From NCBI GenBank assembly GCA_013076295.1, contig RQOL01000699.1:6262104-6326103 (forward strand): DNA of 64,000 nucleotides. The letters run 5' to 3'. The stretch is from Sanderia malayensis (Eukaryota > Cnidaria > Scyphozoa > Semaeostomeae > Pelagiidae). The translations under genes were made by a program, and so were the position numbers. Under the pieces are notes generated by a model. The model was given only the letters and a program-made list of their open reading frames with translations, searched no databases and had not been told where the DNA came from. Of the stretch, positions 10,091-21,539 are shown piece after piece (position 1 is the first letter of the stretch; every line of letters begins with the position of its first letter).

Positions 10091-10240
10091 TGGCGCACTT
10101 CTTGCGCTGCATTCGCTTGCGCTCATGCCTCTTTCAACCCGACGTACAATGGGGTAGCTTGCTGCGCTCGCCTGTCTATCTATTATCAAGAAACATTCAT
10201 TGATAGGGCACACTTCGTGTGCTGCATTGGCTTACGCTCA
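10091..10240. repeat. Two diverged hairpin (88-bp family) units
   Basis: Unit one has GGCGCACTTCTTGCGCTGCAT; unit two has GCACACTTCGTGTGCTGCAT, where both stem arms changed together. They are followed by GCTCATGCC and CAACCCGACGTACAATGG as in the 59.7-kb array. Confidence 0.75.
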
Positions 10241-10420
10241 TGCCCATGCATGCATACATTCCTACATACATTCATACATACATAAATACATACGTACATA
10301 CATACCTACATGCATAGATACATACATGCATACATACCTACACACATACATACTATACCTACTATTCCTACTATAAAAACATACTATACATACTATACCT
10401 ACGATACAAACATACAAACA
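10240..10420. repeat. CATA/CATACCTA microsatellite
   Basis: Imperfect ACATACAT runs with ACCTAC and ACTAT interruptions directly after the hairpin unit, the same arrangement as at 14520. Confidence 0.85.
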
Positions 10421-10996
10421 CTTGTCAAAAGGTTAAATGAAAAAAATTGTGCAAATCGCCCCTGAAAAATTCATAAGTTTGACTTTGTTTTCATCGGGCC
10501 TAAGCGTTGCAAGCATGCCGAAGCAACACCTACTACGAAAACTACAACCACGTGTGTTTTCTATTGTCTCCTGTAACTATCCAGAATTGTTAGAAACAAA
10601 TAGCAGCTCTTTACAAAGATAATTCAGCTTGTAAAACACTTTGAAAGGTGCTCTTTGTTGTGTGAAAAGCAAAACACGTGTCTTCTCCAAAAGTAGCTGC
10701 TGCAACCGAGGGCGAATAACGAAGAACGACCAACCGACTGTTTTGGGTCGCGCAACAAGAGCCAATCCAATTGCAGCAAAAGGCGAAACGGGTCACAGGA
10801 AGAGCAAATTCTTTCCTTGAAAATGGAGTTCGCGACACAAATTTGGAAGTTTAGCCAGCGTAAACCGTCGTTTCTTCGTGATAGCCAATGAGGCGAACTT
10901 GAACAAATAATTTCCTAACCTTTTAGTCGAAACTGCAAGCTCGTAAGTGCGTCATCATGTGACTGCGCAGAATATATATATTAGACAAGGAGAAAA

Positions 10997-13640
10997 TCTA
11001 TGCCAAGTTTTAATGTGGAGATAGAGTCATTGGATGGCAAAGCCAGAGAAAACCTTGAAATAACAGGACTAGAAATGGAGAATTTAACAACTGTACTAAG
11101 ACCAGATTTGAGGAAATTGAAAACTAAGTATAAGCATACAAAGGACAAACAGCTTTATCTCACTGACCATGGGAAGCAAACAATACACATGATTCTTGGA
11201 GACAAAACATTTTGTAGTATCAAAGCAGAAAAGATCTACAAGGGAGAGAAAGATGAGCCAATAGTTCAAGACACCAACTTTGGTTGGGTGATTCATGAAG
11301 GGGATAATGATAATGTGAATTGTCTGTTTACAAGAGAATCAAATGATTATGAAACATTATACAGCCTAGATGTGTTCGGAGGTGAAGATACGGGAGAGAA
11401 TGACCAGCTGGATGTTATGATGGAATTTAAAGAGAATATAACCAGACAAGAAGAAGGGAGATATAATGTAAACGTACCATCGATACCGGGAATGCAACTG
11501 ACAGAAATAAATGAAACACAAAGTCGAAAACGGTTGCAGAATGTGGAGCGAATGATGAGAGGCAATGAAAAGCTCAAAGCAGAATATGTAGAAGTAGTAG
11601 AAAGCCAACTGAGAGACGGGGTGATTGAAAAGGTACCATCTGAACTTCAGGGTCAAAAGTATTTTACACGCCCCACAAACCTGTTATAAGAGAGAACCCT
11701 AGCACAAGAAAATGCAGAATGGTCTTTGACGTGAGTGCACGTCCGACCCCATTGATGAATAGTATTAATGATGTGATGTATACAGGCGCAGCATTGCAGC
11801 CAAATATCTGGGACATTATGGTAAGGGCCAGAATGGCACGTCATCTCTAATTGGGTGATCTGAAAAAGGCATTTCTGCAAATTGGCATAAAGGAAGAAGA
11901 TAGAGATGCATTTCGATTTTTTGTTCACGATTAAAGGAAAGAAAGAACACTTACGCTTTGTGAGAATCCCTTTGTGGGGAAGCACGTCCTTTCATGCTGA
12001 CAATCTGATGTGTACTGGAGCAGAGGTTGAGGAACTAGAAGCATTCAAGACACAAGCTACCTTTATACTAGATGATGGAAGTTTCCAATTCATAAATGGG
12101 AGTCCAATGCTGAAATCTTAGAAAGTCAAGATATGACCAACCCAATAAGAATTTTGGGACACATATGGGACAAGAAAGAAGACACTCTTACAATTCACAT
12201 TAATGAAGATGTAGGTGATGGCCCAATTACAAAGAACGCCATATTAAGTCAGTTAGACCCACTCGGTATCATTTCACCCACTGTAGTACAAGGAAAGCGA
12301 ATATTCAGAGAAGCCTGCGGTGAAGGAAAAGGTTGGAACAATGAAGTTCCAAAGCCTCTTGTGAAAGATTATCTGAAGTGGTGGAGACAACTGAGAGAAA
12401 TTAAGATCCCAAGAAGTTTAATAAAGGAGGGAAAGAAAGTCAAAGCTGTACAGCTACAGATCTTTGCCGACGGAAGTGACAAAGCATGCTCATCAGTAAC
12501 AATAGCAATAATAAAGCAAGGAAGTGATACAGTGAAGGGTTTACTTGTTTCAAAATCAAGGATATCAAAGAGAAATACTTCAATGCCAGGGCTTGAACTA
12601 GTTGGAGGTCAAATGGCAGCAAATATGGCCAGGAATGTTCTTTAAAGCTTTGGGAAAGCTGCCTGAAACATTTGGAAAACATTTGGAAAACATTTGTTGC
12701 AAACAGGGTAAGGAAAACTGTTGAAATAGAACAAGAAATAAACATCAAGTGGAAATTTTGCCCTTCAGCTGAAAATCTTGCTGACTTAGGAAGTAGGGGA
12801 GCAAATATTGATAAAATAGTGAGTGGAAAATGGTTTGAAGGACCTGACTGGCTTGTGAATGAAAAGGAATGGCCTGTACAGCCAGAATGAAAAAGTGATT
12901 CAAAAACGTTTGAGGAAAAAAGGCCAATTAAGGAAATAATTCTATACACCAAAGAAACAGAAAATGATGAATGGGACGAACTGTTAGAGCATAAACGATA
13001 TTGGACAGTTCTGAGAACCACAGCTTGGTGTTTGAGATTCATCAAGAATTGTTCAGCAAAACTGAGATTAGAGAAATTAACAAAGGGACAATTAACAACT
13101 GAAAAAATAATGAGAGCAAGGGGTTTATGGGTGAAAAGAGGCCAGAGAAGTATCATAGAAATGAAAGAGGCACCTGGCTGGAAATTATTCAGAGATGATC
13201 AAACGGGAATATTATATTGTCATGGAAGAGTTCAAGGATACAATCCAATGTACCTTGAGGAAAGTTTATTCGTAGAGAAACTGATTAGACATGAGAAAGT
13301 GATGCACATGGGAGTTGCAAATACAATGGGAGCACTTAGAGAAACATGGTGGATTCCAAAAAGTAGATCTCAAGTAAAGAAATTAATCAGAGATTGCAAT
13401 GTTTGCAAAGTGTTTTCAGCCAAACCTTTTGGAAATCAAGAAACTGCACCTATGCAAAAATTTCGTACAACAGAAAGTCTGTCTTTCTAGCGAACTGGAA
13501 TTGATTTTGCTGGTCCGATGAGATGCAAAGGAACAATAAGAATGGAGAGACAAAGGTGTATGCTATTATTTTCATGGGCTGTGATGCGTGGTGTTCATCT
13601 TGAGTTGAGAAAGTCACAGGCTGCCGAGCATTTCTTTACC
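10997..13640 (+). pseudogene. Decayed BEL/Pao pol
   Basis: Collinear BEL/Pao pieces in several frames. 11000-11689: protease-to-RT linker region with NFGWVIHEG. 11690-12120: RT start with CRMVFDVSAR and LGDLKKAFLQIGIKEEDRDA, broken by stops. 12133-12645: DPLGIISPTVVQGKRIF, and RNase H-like FADGSDKACSSV. 12672-13490: ENLADLGSRG, then the integrase zinc region (HEKVMHMGVANTMGALRE, CNVCK). 13497-13635: integrase core start GIDFAGP and HLELRKSQAAEHF. At least four frameshifts or stops; the end of integrase and both LTRs are absent. RT active-site residues are missing. Confidence 0.88.
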
Positions 13641-14052
13641 TGTGGTTTTGCTCCACAGAAATTGCAGATCTATTTGCACAAGGGAAATAAGCTGTTTGGC
13701 GACCAAAAGCAACGCGAAACATTGCCCACCATTTCAGGGTGCTCTTTGACTGTAGTAATGCTCCCCGAGGTGCATAAAGTTGTCAATCTCATTGTTTCAT
13801 ATTTTGCGATAACCCGAGTTAGTCAATGTCGTAATAAAGGCCTATACACACTTGCGGGAACATATATAGTTGTTAACTTCATTATTTCTATATTTTATGA
13901 TATACTTCACATTGTCTTCCAGACATTCTTGGATGATAAATTGCAAAGGAAGTCCAGTTACTATAAATAAGCAATAAAGCACCATATCTTCACATTTGAA
14001 ATTTGCATCTGCAGGACACAAACCTGATCAAAGAAACCAAAAAATTTCGAAG
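13640..14052. other. Intergenic stretch with leader of the P-loop gene
   Basis: No coding similarity. Near 14010 a pyrimidine tract ending TTTGCATCTGCAG could be the acceptor of the first coding exon of the next gene. Confidence 0.4.
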
Positions 14053-14484
14053 ATGGCAGCAGAAAGCGTACCAGAACACCAGGTAAGTAATACTGATGTA
14101 ATAAATAATATTATGATCATGAGTCCCTGATTGAAGGAACTGGATTCTTAACTGATGCTTTCTCATCGCATTTAAGGCAGACCATGTTGAGTTTTGCTAC
14201 GATGGCAAATTTACGGAAAGGCAAGGCGAAACATGGTTCCAATGAAAACCCGGTGCAGAGGAAAAGCACTTTTGCGACTTTCAAGTAAAACTACTGGGAA
14301 GTATCGCTGGTGACTATGAGGAAAAAAAAGGCCATTGGCTGGCGAAAATAACATGCAAGAGTGGCAGCAGGTATTGTCTTTAAAAGAAACATCTAGACAA
14401 TCCACATTTTAATATATGACTAGGGGTCATCACTCGCTTCGCTCATTCGCCCCAGCCCGTCAAGTAAAAAAAGCTTAATCTGGT

Positions 14485-14816
14485 TGGCGCGCTTCGCGCG
14501 CTGCATTCGCTCCCGCTCATGCCCATACATACATACATACATACATACATACATACATACATACATACATACCTACATACCTACATACATACATACATAC
14601 ATACATACATACATACATACATACATGAGCCGGGTTCGGTCGCTTCGCTCCCTCCCCGGAGCCCGTCAAGTAAAGAAAGCTTAATCTGGTTGGCGGGCTT
14701 CGCGCGCTGCATTCGCCCCCGCTCATGCCCATACATACATACATACATACATACATACCTACATACATACCTACATACATACATACATACATACATACAT
14801 ACATACATACTACATA
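14485..14816. repeat. Two hairpin-plus-CATA microsatellite blocks
   Basis: Each block has a CTTCG hairpin (GCGCGCTTCGCGCGCTGCAT at 14489; GCGGGCTTCGCGCGCTGCAT near 14695), then GCTCATGCC, then a CATA run. Between them lies GGTCGCTTCGCTCCCTCC, resembling a repeat of the element's 3' end. Confidence 0.9.
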
Positions 14817-15335
14817 CATACCCTACAATACATACCCTACAATACATACCCTACAATACATACCCTACATACATACCATACAATACATACCCTACGATAC
14901 ATACCCTACAATACAAACCCTACAATACATACCCTACAATACATACCCTACAATACATACCCTACAATACATACCCTACAATACATACCCTACTATACAT
15001 ACCCTACTATACATACCCTACTATACATACCCTACTATATATACCCTACAATACATACAATACAATACCTACCCTACAATACATACCCTACTATACATAC
15101 CCTACTATACATACCCTACAATACATACCCTACAATACAAACCCTACAATACATACCCTACAATACATACCCTACAATACATACCCTGCAATACATACCC
15201 TACAATACATACCCTACAATACATACCCTACAATACATACCCTACAATACATACCCTACAATACATACCCTACTATACATACCCTACTATACAAACCCTA
15301 CTATAAATACCCTACTATACATACCTTACTATACA
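14817..15335. repeat. 14-bp tandem array (ACATACCCTACAAT)
   Basis: About 35 copies with A/T variants (CTACTAT) and occasional CAAACC units. It grows out of the neighbouring CATA run. Long ORFs through it are artefacts of the repeat. Confidence 0.92.
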
Positions 15336-15962
15336 TACTACGACGTAACATTTCTAAAGAAAGTAAAGGTGGGAGGTCAAATCTCCCCCCCTAGCAAGCT
15401 ACAGCCCCGCGCCCACGCTGCTCCCTGAAAGCCGTTTCCGAAAGTTGATAATTTCAGTGTGAAGTTTGGAAAAAAATAGTTACTTTCAAAAACCTAACCC
15501 ATCCTGAAAATTTTAAACTCAATCTGTAATAAAAAATATATCAAACTGTAGCTAAGGAAACAGCGAACACGTTGCAAATAGTCTCATCTCTTAACTAAAT
15601 AATACTGAATTCTTAGAGACCATTTAATGGAAGTGGTTTGAATGAAATTTCGGAGCCGTGCAAAAAGCAAAACCTCTGAACACACTTTAGCAAGTAAAAA
15701 TAGTATTTACCGTGGCAAATAGTGACCCAGTTGAACTGAAAAAACACCAACATGAAGGTAATATGTTGGGGAACAATTATCGAAATTGTTTGGGTAAAAA
15801 ATAATCAATTGTGGCAGGCTAAAATTGACTTTTTGCAAATGCAAAAACAACGCGTGTTGCGTGAAAAATTGCTCCTTCCCGAGTGAAAAGCAACTTTGTT
15901 GGAAATCGTAAAAAAACAACAAAAAAACAAAAAAAACAACACATCATTTTAGTTGTGTTATC
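15336..15962. other. Unique AT-rich part of the Helitron-like element
   Basis: Non-coding, with A-rich runs near 15900-15945. Nothing else recognised. Confidence 0.4.
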
Positions 15963-16751
15963 AGACAACACTTGTCAAAAATTTAAATGGGGAAAATCGT
16001 GCAAATAGGGCCGGAAAAATTCAAAACTTTGACCATGGCCTAAACGTTGTTAGCATGCCGAAGCAACAATGGCGGTTGCCTACTACAACAAAACCCACAA
16101 CTCTTTCATTCAAAAAACAAAACAAAGCTATCACCTGTGCTCTCTATTGTTTCCTGCAACTCTCCGGGGGTCTTTGAAACAAATAACAGCTCATTACAAA
16201 GAGAATTCAGCTGGTAAAACACTTTGAAAGGCGTCCACCTCACTTTTTGGGTACAAAACAAAAACACGCGTCTTCTCCAAAAGTACCTGCTGCCTGCCGA
16301 GGGCAAATTTGCATGATAACGAAATACGCGTGACTGTTCACGTGAAGTTGCGAAAGAGCCAATCAAATTGCAGGAAAAGGCGAAACGGGTCACGTGAAGA
16401 GCGAATACTTTGTTCGAAAATGGAGTCGGGGACGCAAATTTGGAAGTTTCGCCAGCGTAAACCGTCGTTTTTTCGTGATAGCACAATTAGTGGAGTAATT
16501 AATAGAATAACTCAAAAATTCTTTTAAAATAGGCTTCCAAAAATAGATAACTTTTGCCTACTCCAGAAACGGAGCCTTTCCATGCAAGTGTCAACCTTGT
16601 GCGCCCCCATTCAAAAAAGCCTTATTGATCACCGATTCGCCGTTTCGTCCCATTGTTTTTGGGCGTTCGACCTATTGTTTTGGGTCGAATCTATTGTTTT
16701 GGCCAGAGTTTCGCCACCGTCACGTGACATCGCAGAATAGTAATATTAGAA
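15963..16751 (-). repeat. 5' block of the Helitron-like family (copy of 10415-10985)
   Basis: Shares ACACTTGTCAAAA...TTAAATG, AGCATGCCGAAGCAAC, GGCGAAACGGGTCAC and AGCGTAAACCGTCGTTT in the same order with 10415-10985. Both end in CGCAGAAT(A/T)-AT-rich-TTAGA. The copy here carries about 200 extra bp near 16490-16720. Confidence 0.8.
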
Positions 16752-19520
16752 GCCTAGCTTTACCATAAGTACAACAGAAAGTTTAAATCAAGAACCTTGT
16801 GAGGCCCTGTAAGAAATTTGTTCTCTTTATATGCGTTTTTCTCACGACGGGACGACTGCACTACCAGCCACCTTCTTGGACAGTCAAACAAAATTTGAAA
16901 CAACAATTAGAAAAAAGTTTGATCACGGGTCTTCAATGTGGCTGGTGACATTAAAGCCGCAGATCTTTCTGAATATATGCGGTATCTAAAACACGACTAT
17001 GTCATGCATGGCATGGAAAGAAGCTGCCAAAATGCTCCATTTATTGGATTTTATGACCCAGACTATTGGGTCCTGTCGGAAACAGTAAGCACCTGTATAT
17101 TTATATTATAGCTGATAACATTTAACTGATAAGAGTGACCAAATAAGAACTCAGAGCTATTGCAATATTACAACGAAGAATGGTGTGCTACTTCTTCAGC
17201 AAAGTACAAAACCTGCTCATTATATCATAGAATACTACTCGTTACTATTTGTGACAAAATTAACGTTCCTTATTTACTTTCCAGCAACAAATAAAAAATG
17301 GACAACTCCCGAGAGAAGATGAATGTGAATACATCATCATGAACAACAACGTCAAAGCAATGTCTTTTGCGGTCAATAAAAACCTGATCGGCAGTTTTTC
17401 GAACTTCCTTCAGGTGATCAAAATGTAAGTAAATTGATCCTTTTATCCGACAGCACCCTGTGTAAAGAAGATTTACACTGCTTATCAATTTTTTACACTT
17501 TATTTATGAGTATCCATTGAGTTTTGCGAATCTGACAAATTTCAACAAATAGCAATTTATGTTGTATTCACATATGATAAGATATTAATTTAGTTTTCAT
17601 TGCCAACAGGATTCTAAGCTTAAGTTGTTGCTTTTGTGACAACAGAGAGCTGATGCTGGTCGCTATGGCATTCACCCTGACACAGCTCTTAAGAAAAATG
17701 TTTGAAAAAGATTCAACCGGTAGGAGTTGAGCTTATGTCTGTAAATTATCTGTCCTTATATTATTAATTTATGAAGTAAGCTTTACGGAAATGTCTTCTC
17801 GATATCTCATTCCAACTTTTCTTTTACTAAAATTCAGGCTTATTTAAACCACCCAAGTCATGCGATGATTATGTGTGGCCGCCAGAACGTTGGCAAATCA
17901 AAATGCCTTGAAATTCTGGCATCAGGAATCGGTGCACCCGACAATTATTGCCACCCAATGTTCCTTTCTGGAGGAGATTCGGTGCAAAGTGGCACAACTC
18001 CGTAAGTGTGCATCGGTCCAAAATAAGTTTACTTTCAAATTCCATGATCTTCGCAAACCTTATTTTAAATAATTCCTTCCATTCTTGTAGCAAACGAATC
18101 CAAGAATCTCTGTCTTGCAGCAACATGGTTTGCTTCATAAATGAAGCAACAAATAGCAACACCATGACATAGTCATTTTGCAAGCGCACGACGGGTATCT
18201 GCAAGCCTCGCGCACAAGTGGTCTCTCAAAATCGAGAGCGAAAGTGCTGAGCTCTTCGAACAGTGGTGTCACAGAAAGGTATTATAATTGATGTACAATA
18301 CAATTGACCTCGCATTGAAAGAGTAATGAAGATTTACCCAGTGTACTTACATGAATTATCCATTTTAAGCTTAGTGTGTCCATTGTTCTCTTCGTTTGTT
18401 CACAGAATTGATGGACGTACGTTAACATTTTATTTTAAATGGGACGCGAGCTTCGCGCAGTCCGAAGAAGACATTTTGAAAATGGAACTGCAACCAACAA
18501 GGTAATCTAAGTTTCTTATGCGAATACTATGACTGTGGGTGAAACAAACTAGCCTGAATGCAGAAGAACTAAACTTGTGGCCATTCGCTTGCGGCAAATC
18601 CTCAATATCGGATCACCAAACATGATTAATAAGATTCAGTGTTTTTTGATTCAGGGTTACCTTATTGCTTGGGCAGTTCACTTCGGCAAATTTTGGAAAG
18701 CATCAAAAAAAAGAATATCGGATACAATAAATAAAATTATAAGGGATGAGCTGCCAAACACAACGCAGAGACGGTGGACATCTGGAATGTCATCAACTCT
18801 TGCAACTTACTGCATGGTAAGCTTCTTTTAAATTGTAATAAAATTCTCTCTTTCTTGATATGTGATTACTTACTTGCTTGTCGCGTCATTAACTCGGGTG
18901 TGTTAGAAAACTGACAAAGCTCAGTTAGAAATGAATGCAAGGCAGTATTTACATTCTCTTCATTTTAATGATATCGATAGACAACTCTCTATATACTTTT
19001 TTGTTCATGGCTTCCTGCTTCTGCGGGAAAAGAAATCGGTCTGGGAGAAGCGGTCAAGTCAATTGTTTTCCAACGGATTGCTGCAACAAAAAATGATGAC
19101 ACATTCTTTGAAGAATAATATAAGAAATTGAAAACACAGAAGAAAGCGAGGTAAGTTTACAACTAAATTTTTGTTCTACAACATACAGAAACCACTTTTG
19201 CATAAAAAGGCTACATGCATATGCTGGTGGCAGAATTTTGTGTGTGAAGATAATTTACCATGTTCTGATTACGCCAAGGTCTTGACATGGTTGAACCCTT
19301 CCACCTATTTCCGCGCCAGTGCCAAAAGAAAGATTAAGTCAATTGCAATAGCTGTGAATGTGCTTAACCGCAGTTCAAATGCTTCACACATGGTTTGTGC
19401 ATGTTTCAGTGCCTGTCAATATGACCTATACTTTGATCGACTTGATCAAGGGAGAGGATATTAAAATTTTTTATATTGTTCTAGGAAATGCATAAAAAGT
19501 TGGAAGCTGGAGGTGTTAAC

Positions 19521-20269
19521 TGATGCTTTCTCATCGCATTTAAGGCAGACCATGTTGAGTTTTGCTACGACGCCAAATTTATGGAAAGGCAAGGCGAAAC
19601 ATGGTTCCGACGAAAACCCGGTGCAGAGGAAAAGCACTTTTGCGACTTTCAAGTGAAACTACTGGGAAGCATTGCCGGTGACTATGAGGAAAAAGAAGGC
19701 CATTGGCTGGCGAAAATAACATGCAAGAGTGGCGGCAGGTATTGTTTTTAAAAGAAACATATAGACAATCCACATTTTAATATACGAAGCCTGGCTTCAC
19801 CAATAGTACAACAGAAAGTTTAAATCAAGAACCTTGTGAGGCCCTGTAAGTAATTTGTTCTCTTTATATGCGTTTTTCTCATGACAGGACGACTGCACTA
19901 CCAGCCAGCTTCTTGGACAGCCGAACAAAATTTGAAACGACAATTAGAAAAAAGTTTGGTCACGGGCCTTCAATGTGGCTGGTGAAATTAAGGCCACAGA
20001 TCTTTCTGAATATCTGCGGTATCTAAAACACGACTATGTCGTGCATGGCATGGAAAGAAGCTGCCAAAATGCTCCATTTATTGGATTTTATGACCCGGAC
20101 TATTGGGTCCTGTTGGAAACAGTAAGTACCTCTATATTTATATTATAGCTGATAACTTTTAACTGATAAGAGTGACCAAATAAGAACTCAGAGCTACTGC
20201 AATATTACAACGAAGAATGGTGTGCTAATTCTTCAGCAAAGTACAATACCTGCACATTTAATCATAGAA
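19521..20269 (+). pseudogene. P-loop gene, partial tandem copy 2
   Basis: Exon 2 (19545-19738) lacks the stop seen in copy 1 and reads ETWFRRKPGAEEKHFCDF. Exon 3 (19888-20121) keeps its AG acceptor (CATGACAG) and donor GTAAGTACC. The join to copy 1 falls inside intron 1 sequence (TGATGCTTTCTCATCGC), so the duplicated unit lacks exon 1. Copy 2 is cut at 20269 by the CTAG end of a Helitron. Both copies share the same -1 frame change in exon 3. Confidence 0.65.
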
Positions 20270-20297
20270 CTAGGAAGGCTGGCGCACTTCGCGCACC
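20270..20297 (-). other. Helitron 3' end: imperfect hairpin plus CTAG
   Basis: On the minus strand GGTGCGCGAAGTGCGCC (imperfect stem) is followed seven bases later by CTAG and then T. The 17 bases are the same motif as the hairpin in the satellites at 10.1, 14.5 and 59.7 kb. Confidence 0.65.
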
Positions 20298-20299
20298 AC

Positions 20300-20800
20300 C
20301 TCCTTAGTGTTTTGGCCTTCGATATGAGTGGAACAGGGATCTTGAACAAAAGTGGGGTGGGTTTCTGTTGTTTTGGCCTCCGAAGTGAGTGGAACAGCGA
20401 TCTTTAACAAAAGGGGGGTGGGTTTCTGATGTTTTGGCCTTCGATCTGAGTTGAACAGCAATCTTGAACAAAAGTGGGGTGGGTTTCTGTTATTTTGGCT
20501 TTCAATCTGAGTGGAACAGTGATCTTGAACAAAAGTGGGGTGGGTTTCTGCTGTTTTGGCCTTCGATCTGAGTGTAACTGGGATCTTGAACAAAGGTGGG
20601 GTGGGTTTCTGTTATTTTGGCTTTCGATCTGAGTGGAACAGCGATCTTCAGCAAAAGTGGGGTGGGCTTGTGTTGTTTTTGCCTGTCATTTGAGAGAAAG
20701 AGGGATGTTAAATATATGGTAGGTTGGAGTTAGATTTCTATTGTTATTGCCAGTGATCAGAGCGGAAGAGCGATTTTGAACAAAAGTGGGGTGGTGCTTG
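20300..20800. repeat. 61-bp minisatellite near the Helitron 3' end
   Basis: About eight diverging copies of a unit with TTCGATCTGAGTGGAACAG, GATCTTGAACAAAAGTGG and GGTGGGTTTCTG. Later copies decay towards 20800. No coding role seen. Confidence 0.9.
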
Positions 20801-21113
20801 TAGAAAGTCCATCGTAAGCAAGACCTGGTAATGATCTGAGCAACGAAATTCTGAGGTGAATTGATCAAGTAGCTGTAGTCGTATTTAGAGGAGACGTTCG
20901 AGAGATAAAACTGACTTTCATTTTAAGTGTAATGAAGAAAATAAAAGTTTAATATTGAAAAGTGGCAAATAAGTCAGCGTGAAGTAAAAAACTGATTACA
21001 ATAATTATTGAAATATGATTAGAATGAAGTAAAATTAATAGAAGAAAGTTTTTGTTGGATGATTGTCATTTCGACGTCAACATATTGCCTGTGAGATTAT
21101 AGTTATTAATTTG
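20801..21113. other. AT-rich Helitron interior
   Basis: No ORF or repeat recognised; A/T-rich and non-coding. Confidence 0.4.
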
Positions 21114-21428
21114 TTATGGTTGTTCCAGTGTATCGTTATTGGTAAGTGGATCGTTATCATTGTCATTGGTAGCGGTTGCCTGTGGTTGTTCTGTTTGTGG
21201 CGGTTTGTCAGGTGGCAACATGCTGACGTCGAAATCGCCGTCTTCCATGCATCTCTGGAGACTGTCTTCAAAGTTTTTATTTAAGAGTCTTTTTGCAATT
21301 TTTTCCAGATGTCTTGCTCTTGCTATCCCTTCCTTTACCTTGGCCTTATATGTGTCATGTGTGGTGTTGGGTTGAAATTTTGATGGAATCAATTGTGGGA
21401 AATATTGGAGGTTCAAATATAATAGCAT
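21114..21428 (-). CDS. Unrecognised small ORF at the Helitron 3' side
   Basis: 104 codons: a basic middle (YKAKVKEGIARARHLEKIAK, likely helical) and an acidic, Gln/Asn/Pro-rich tail. It lies after the helicase on the same strand inside the Helitron. It could be a terminal exon of the Rep-helicase or a separate small protein. No family recognised. Confidence 0.35.
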   Translation of the reverse strand: MLLYLNLQYFPQLIPSKFQPNTTHDTYKAKVKEGIARARHLEKIAKRLLNKNFEDSLQRCMEDGDFDVSMLPPDKPPQTEQPQATATNDNDNDPLTNNDTLEQP

Positions 21429-21539
21429 GTAGTTTCACATGATACAAACGAATTGGGGCACCAAATGCCAATTGAGAGGTATTACTATTTCAGAAGTAAT
21501 TGAGATGCACTGGCTGGTGTGCTATGAAGATTGCAGGTG

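Larger units (their letters stand above)
10078..10985 (-). mobile_element. Short Helitron-like element with hairpin repeats
   Basis: Read on the minus strand it begins TCTAATATATATATTC (at 10985), contains a ~570-bp block also present at 15963-16751, then a CATA microsatellite and two hairpin units (near 10091 and 10206). The 3' CTAG end is not seen, so the element is truncated against copia gag. The 5' TC start and shared block place it with the complete copy at 14418-16751. Confidence 0.6.
14418..16751 (-). mobile_element. Helitron-like element in intron 2 of the P-loop gene
   Basis: The second gene copy (19760-19800) keeps the empty site, so the insert is bounded exactly: flank TTTTAATATATGA, then CTAGGGG... 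to ...AATATTAGA, then flank AGCCTAG. On the minus strand it runs 5' TCTAATATTAC to 3' CCCCTAG followed by T, the TC...CTAG ends of rolling-circle elements. Contents from its 3' end: CTTCG-rich hairpins, two hairpin/CATA blocks, a CCCTAC tandem array, ~620 bp of unique sequence and the 5' block shared with 10415-10985. No protein is coded, so it is non-autonomous. The empty-site comparison places the insertion between two T residues. Confidence 0.78.
14053..19521 (+). pseudogene. Multi-exon P-loop ATPase-like gene, copy 1
   Basis: Exons by splice signals: 14053-14082 (MAAESVPEHQ), 14177-14370, 16851-17084, 17285-17424, 17610-17719, 17838-18001, 18091-18278, 18406-18501, 18553-18816, 18907-19150, 19189 to about 19390, and a last one from 19485 ending at a TGA. 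Parts: HWLAKITCKSG and TALPATFLDSQTKF (exons 2-3), LSEYMRYLKHDYVMHG (exon 3), and exon 6 HAMIMCGRQNVGKSKCLE, a hydrophobic strand plus Walker A loop (GRQNVGKS). Exon 7 has ILQAHDGYLQASRTSGLSKS. The order recalls DUF927-type phage/plasmid helicases, but that is a weak guess. Damage: in-frame stop in exon 2 (CGACGA to CAATGA relative to copy 2), exon-3 acceptor AG changed to GG, and frameshifts in exons 3, 6, 9 and 10. Confidence 0.6.

Noticed and set aside
14817..15335. Telomere-like array
   Set aside because: The unit contains CCCTA but not the CCCTAA repeat, and it lies inside a mobile element.
14484..15394. Long ORFs of IHTYIHTY and PYNTYPTIHTLQ repeats, both strands
   Set aside because: They follow the CATA and CCCTAC tandem repeats; there is no non-repeat coding sequence.
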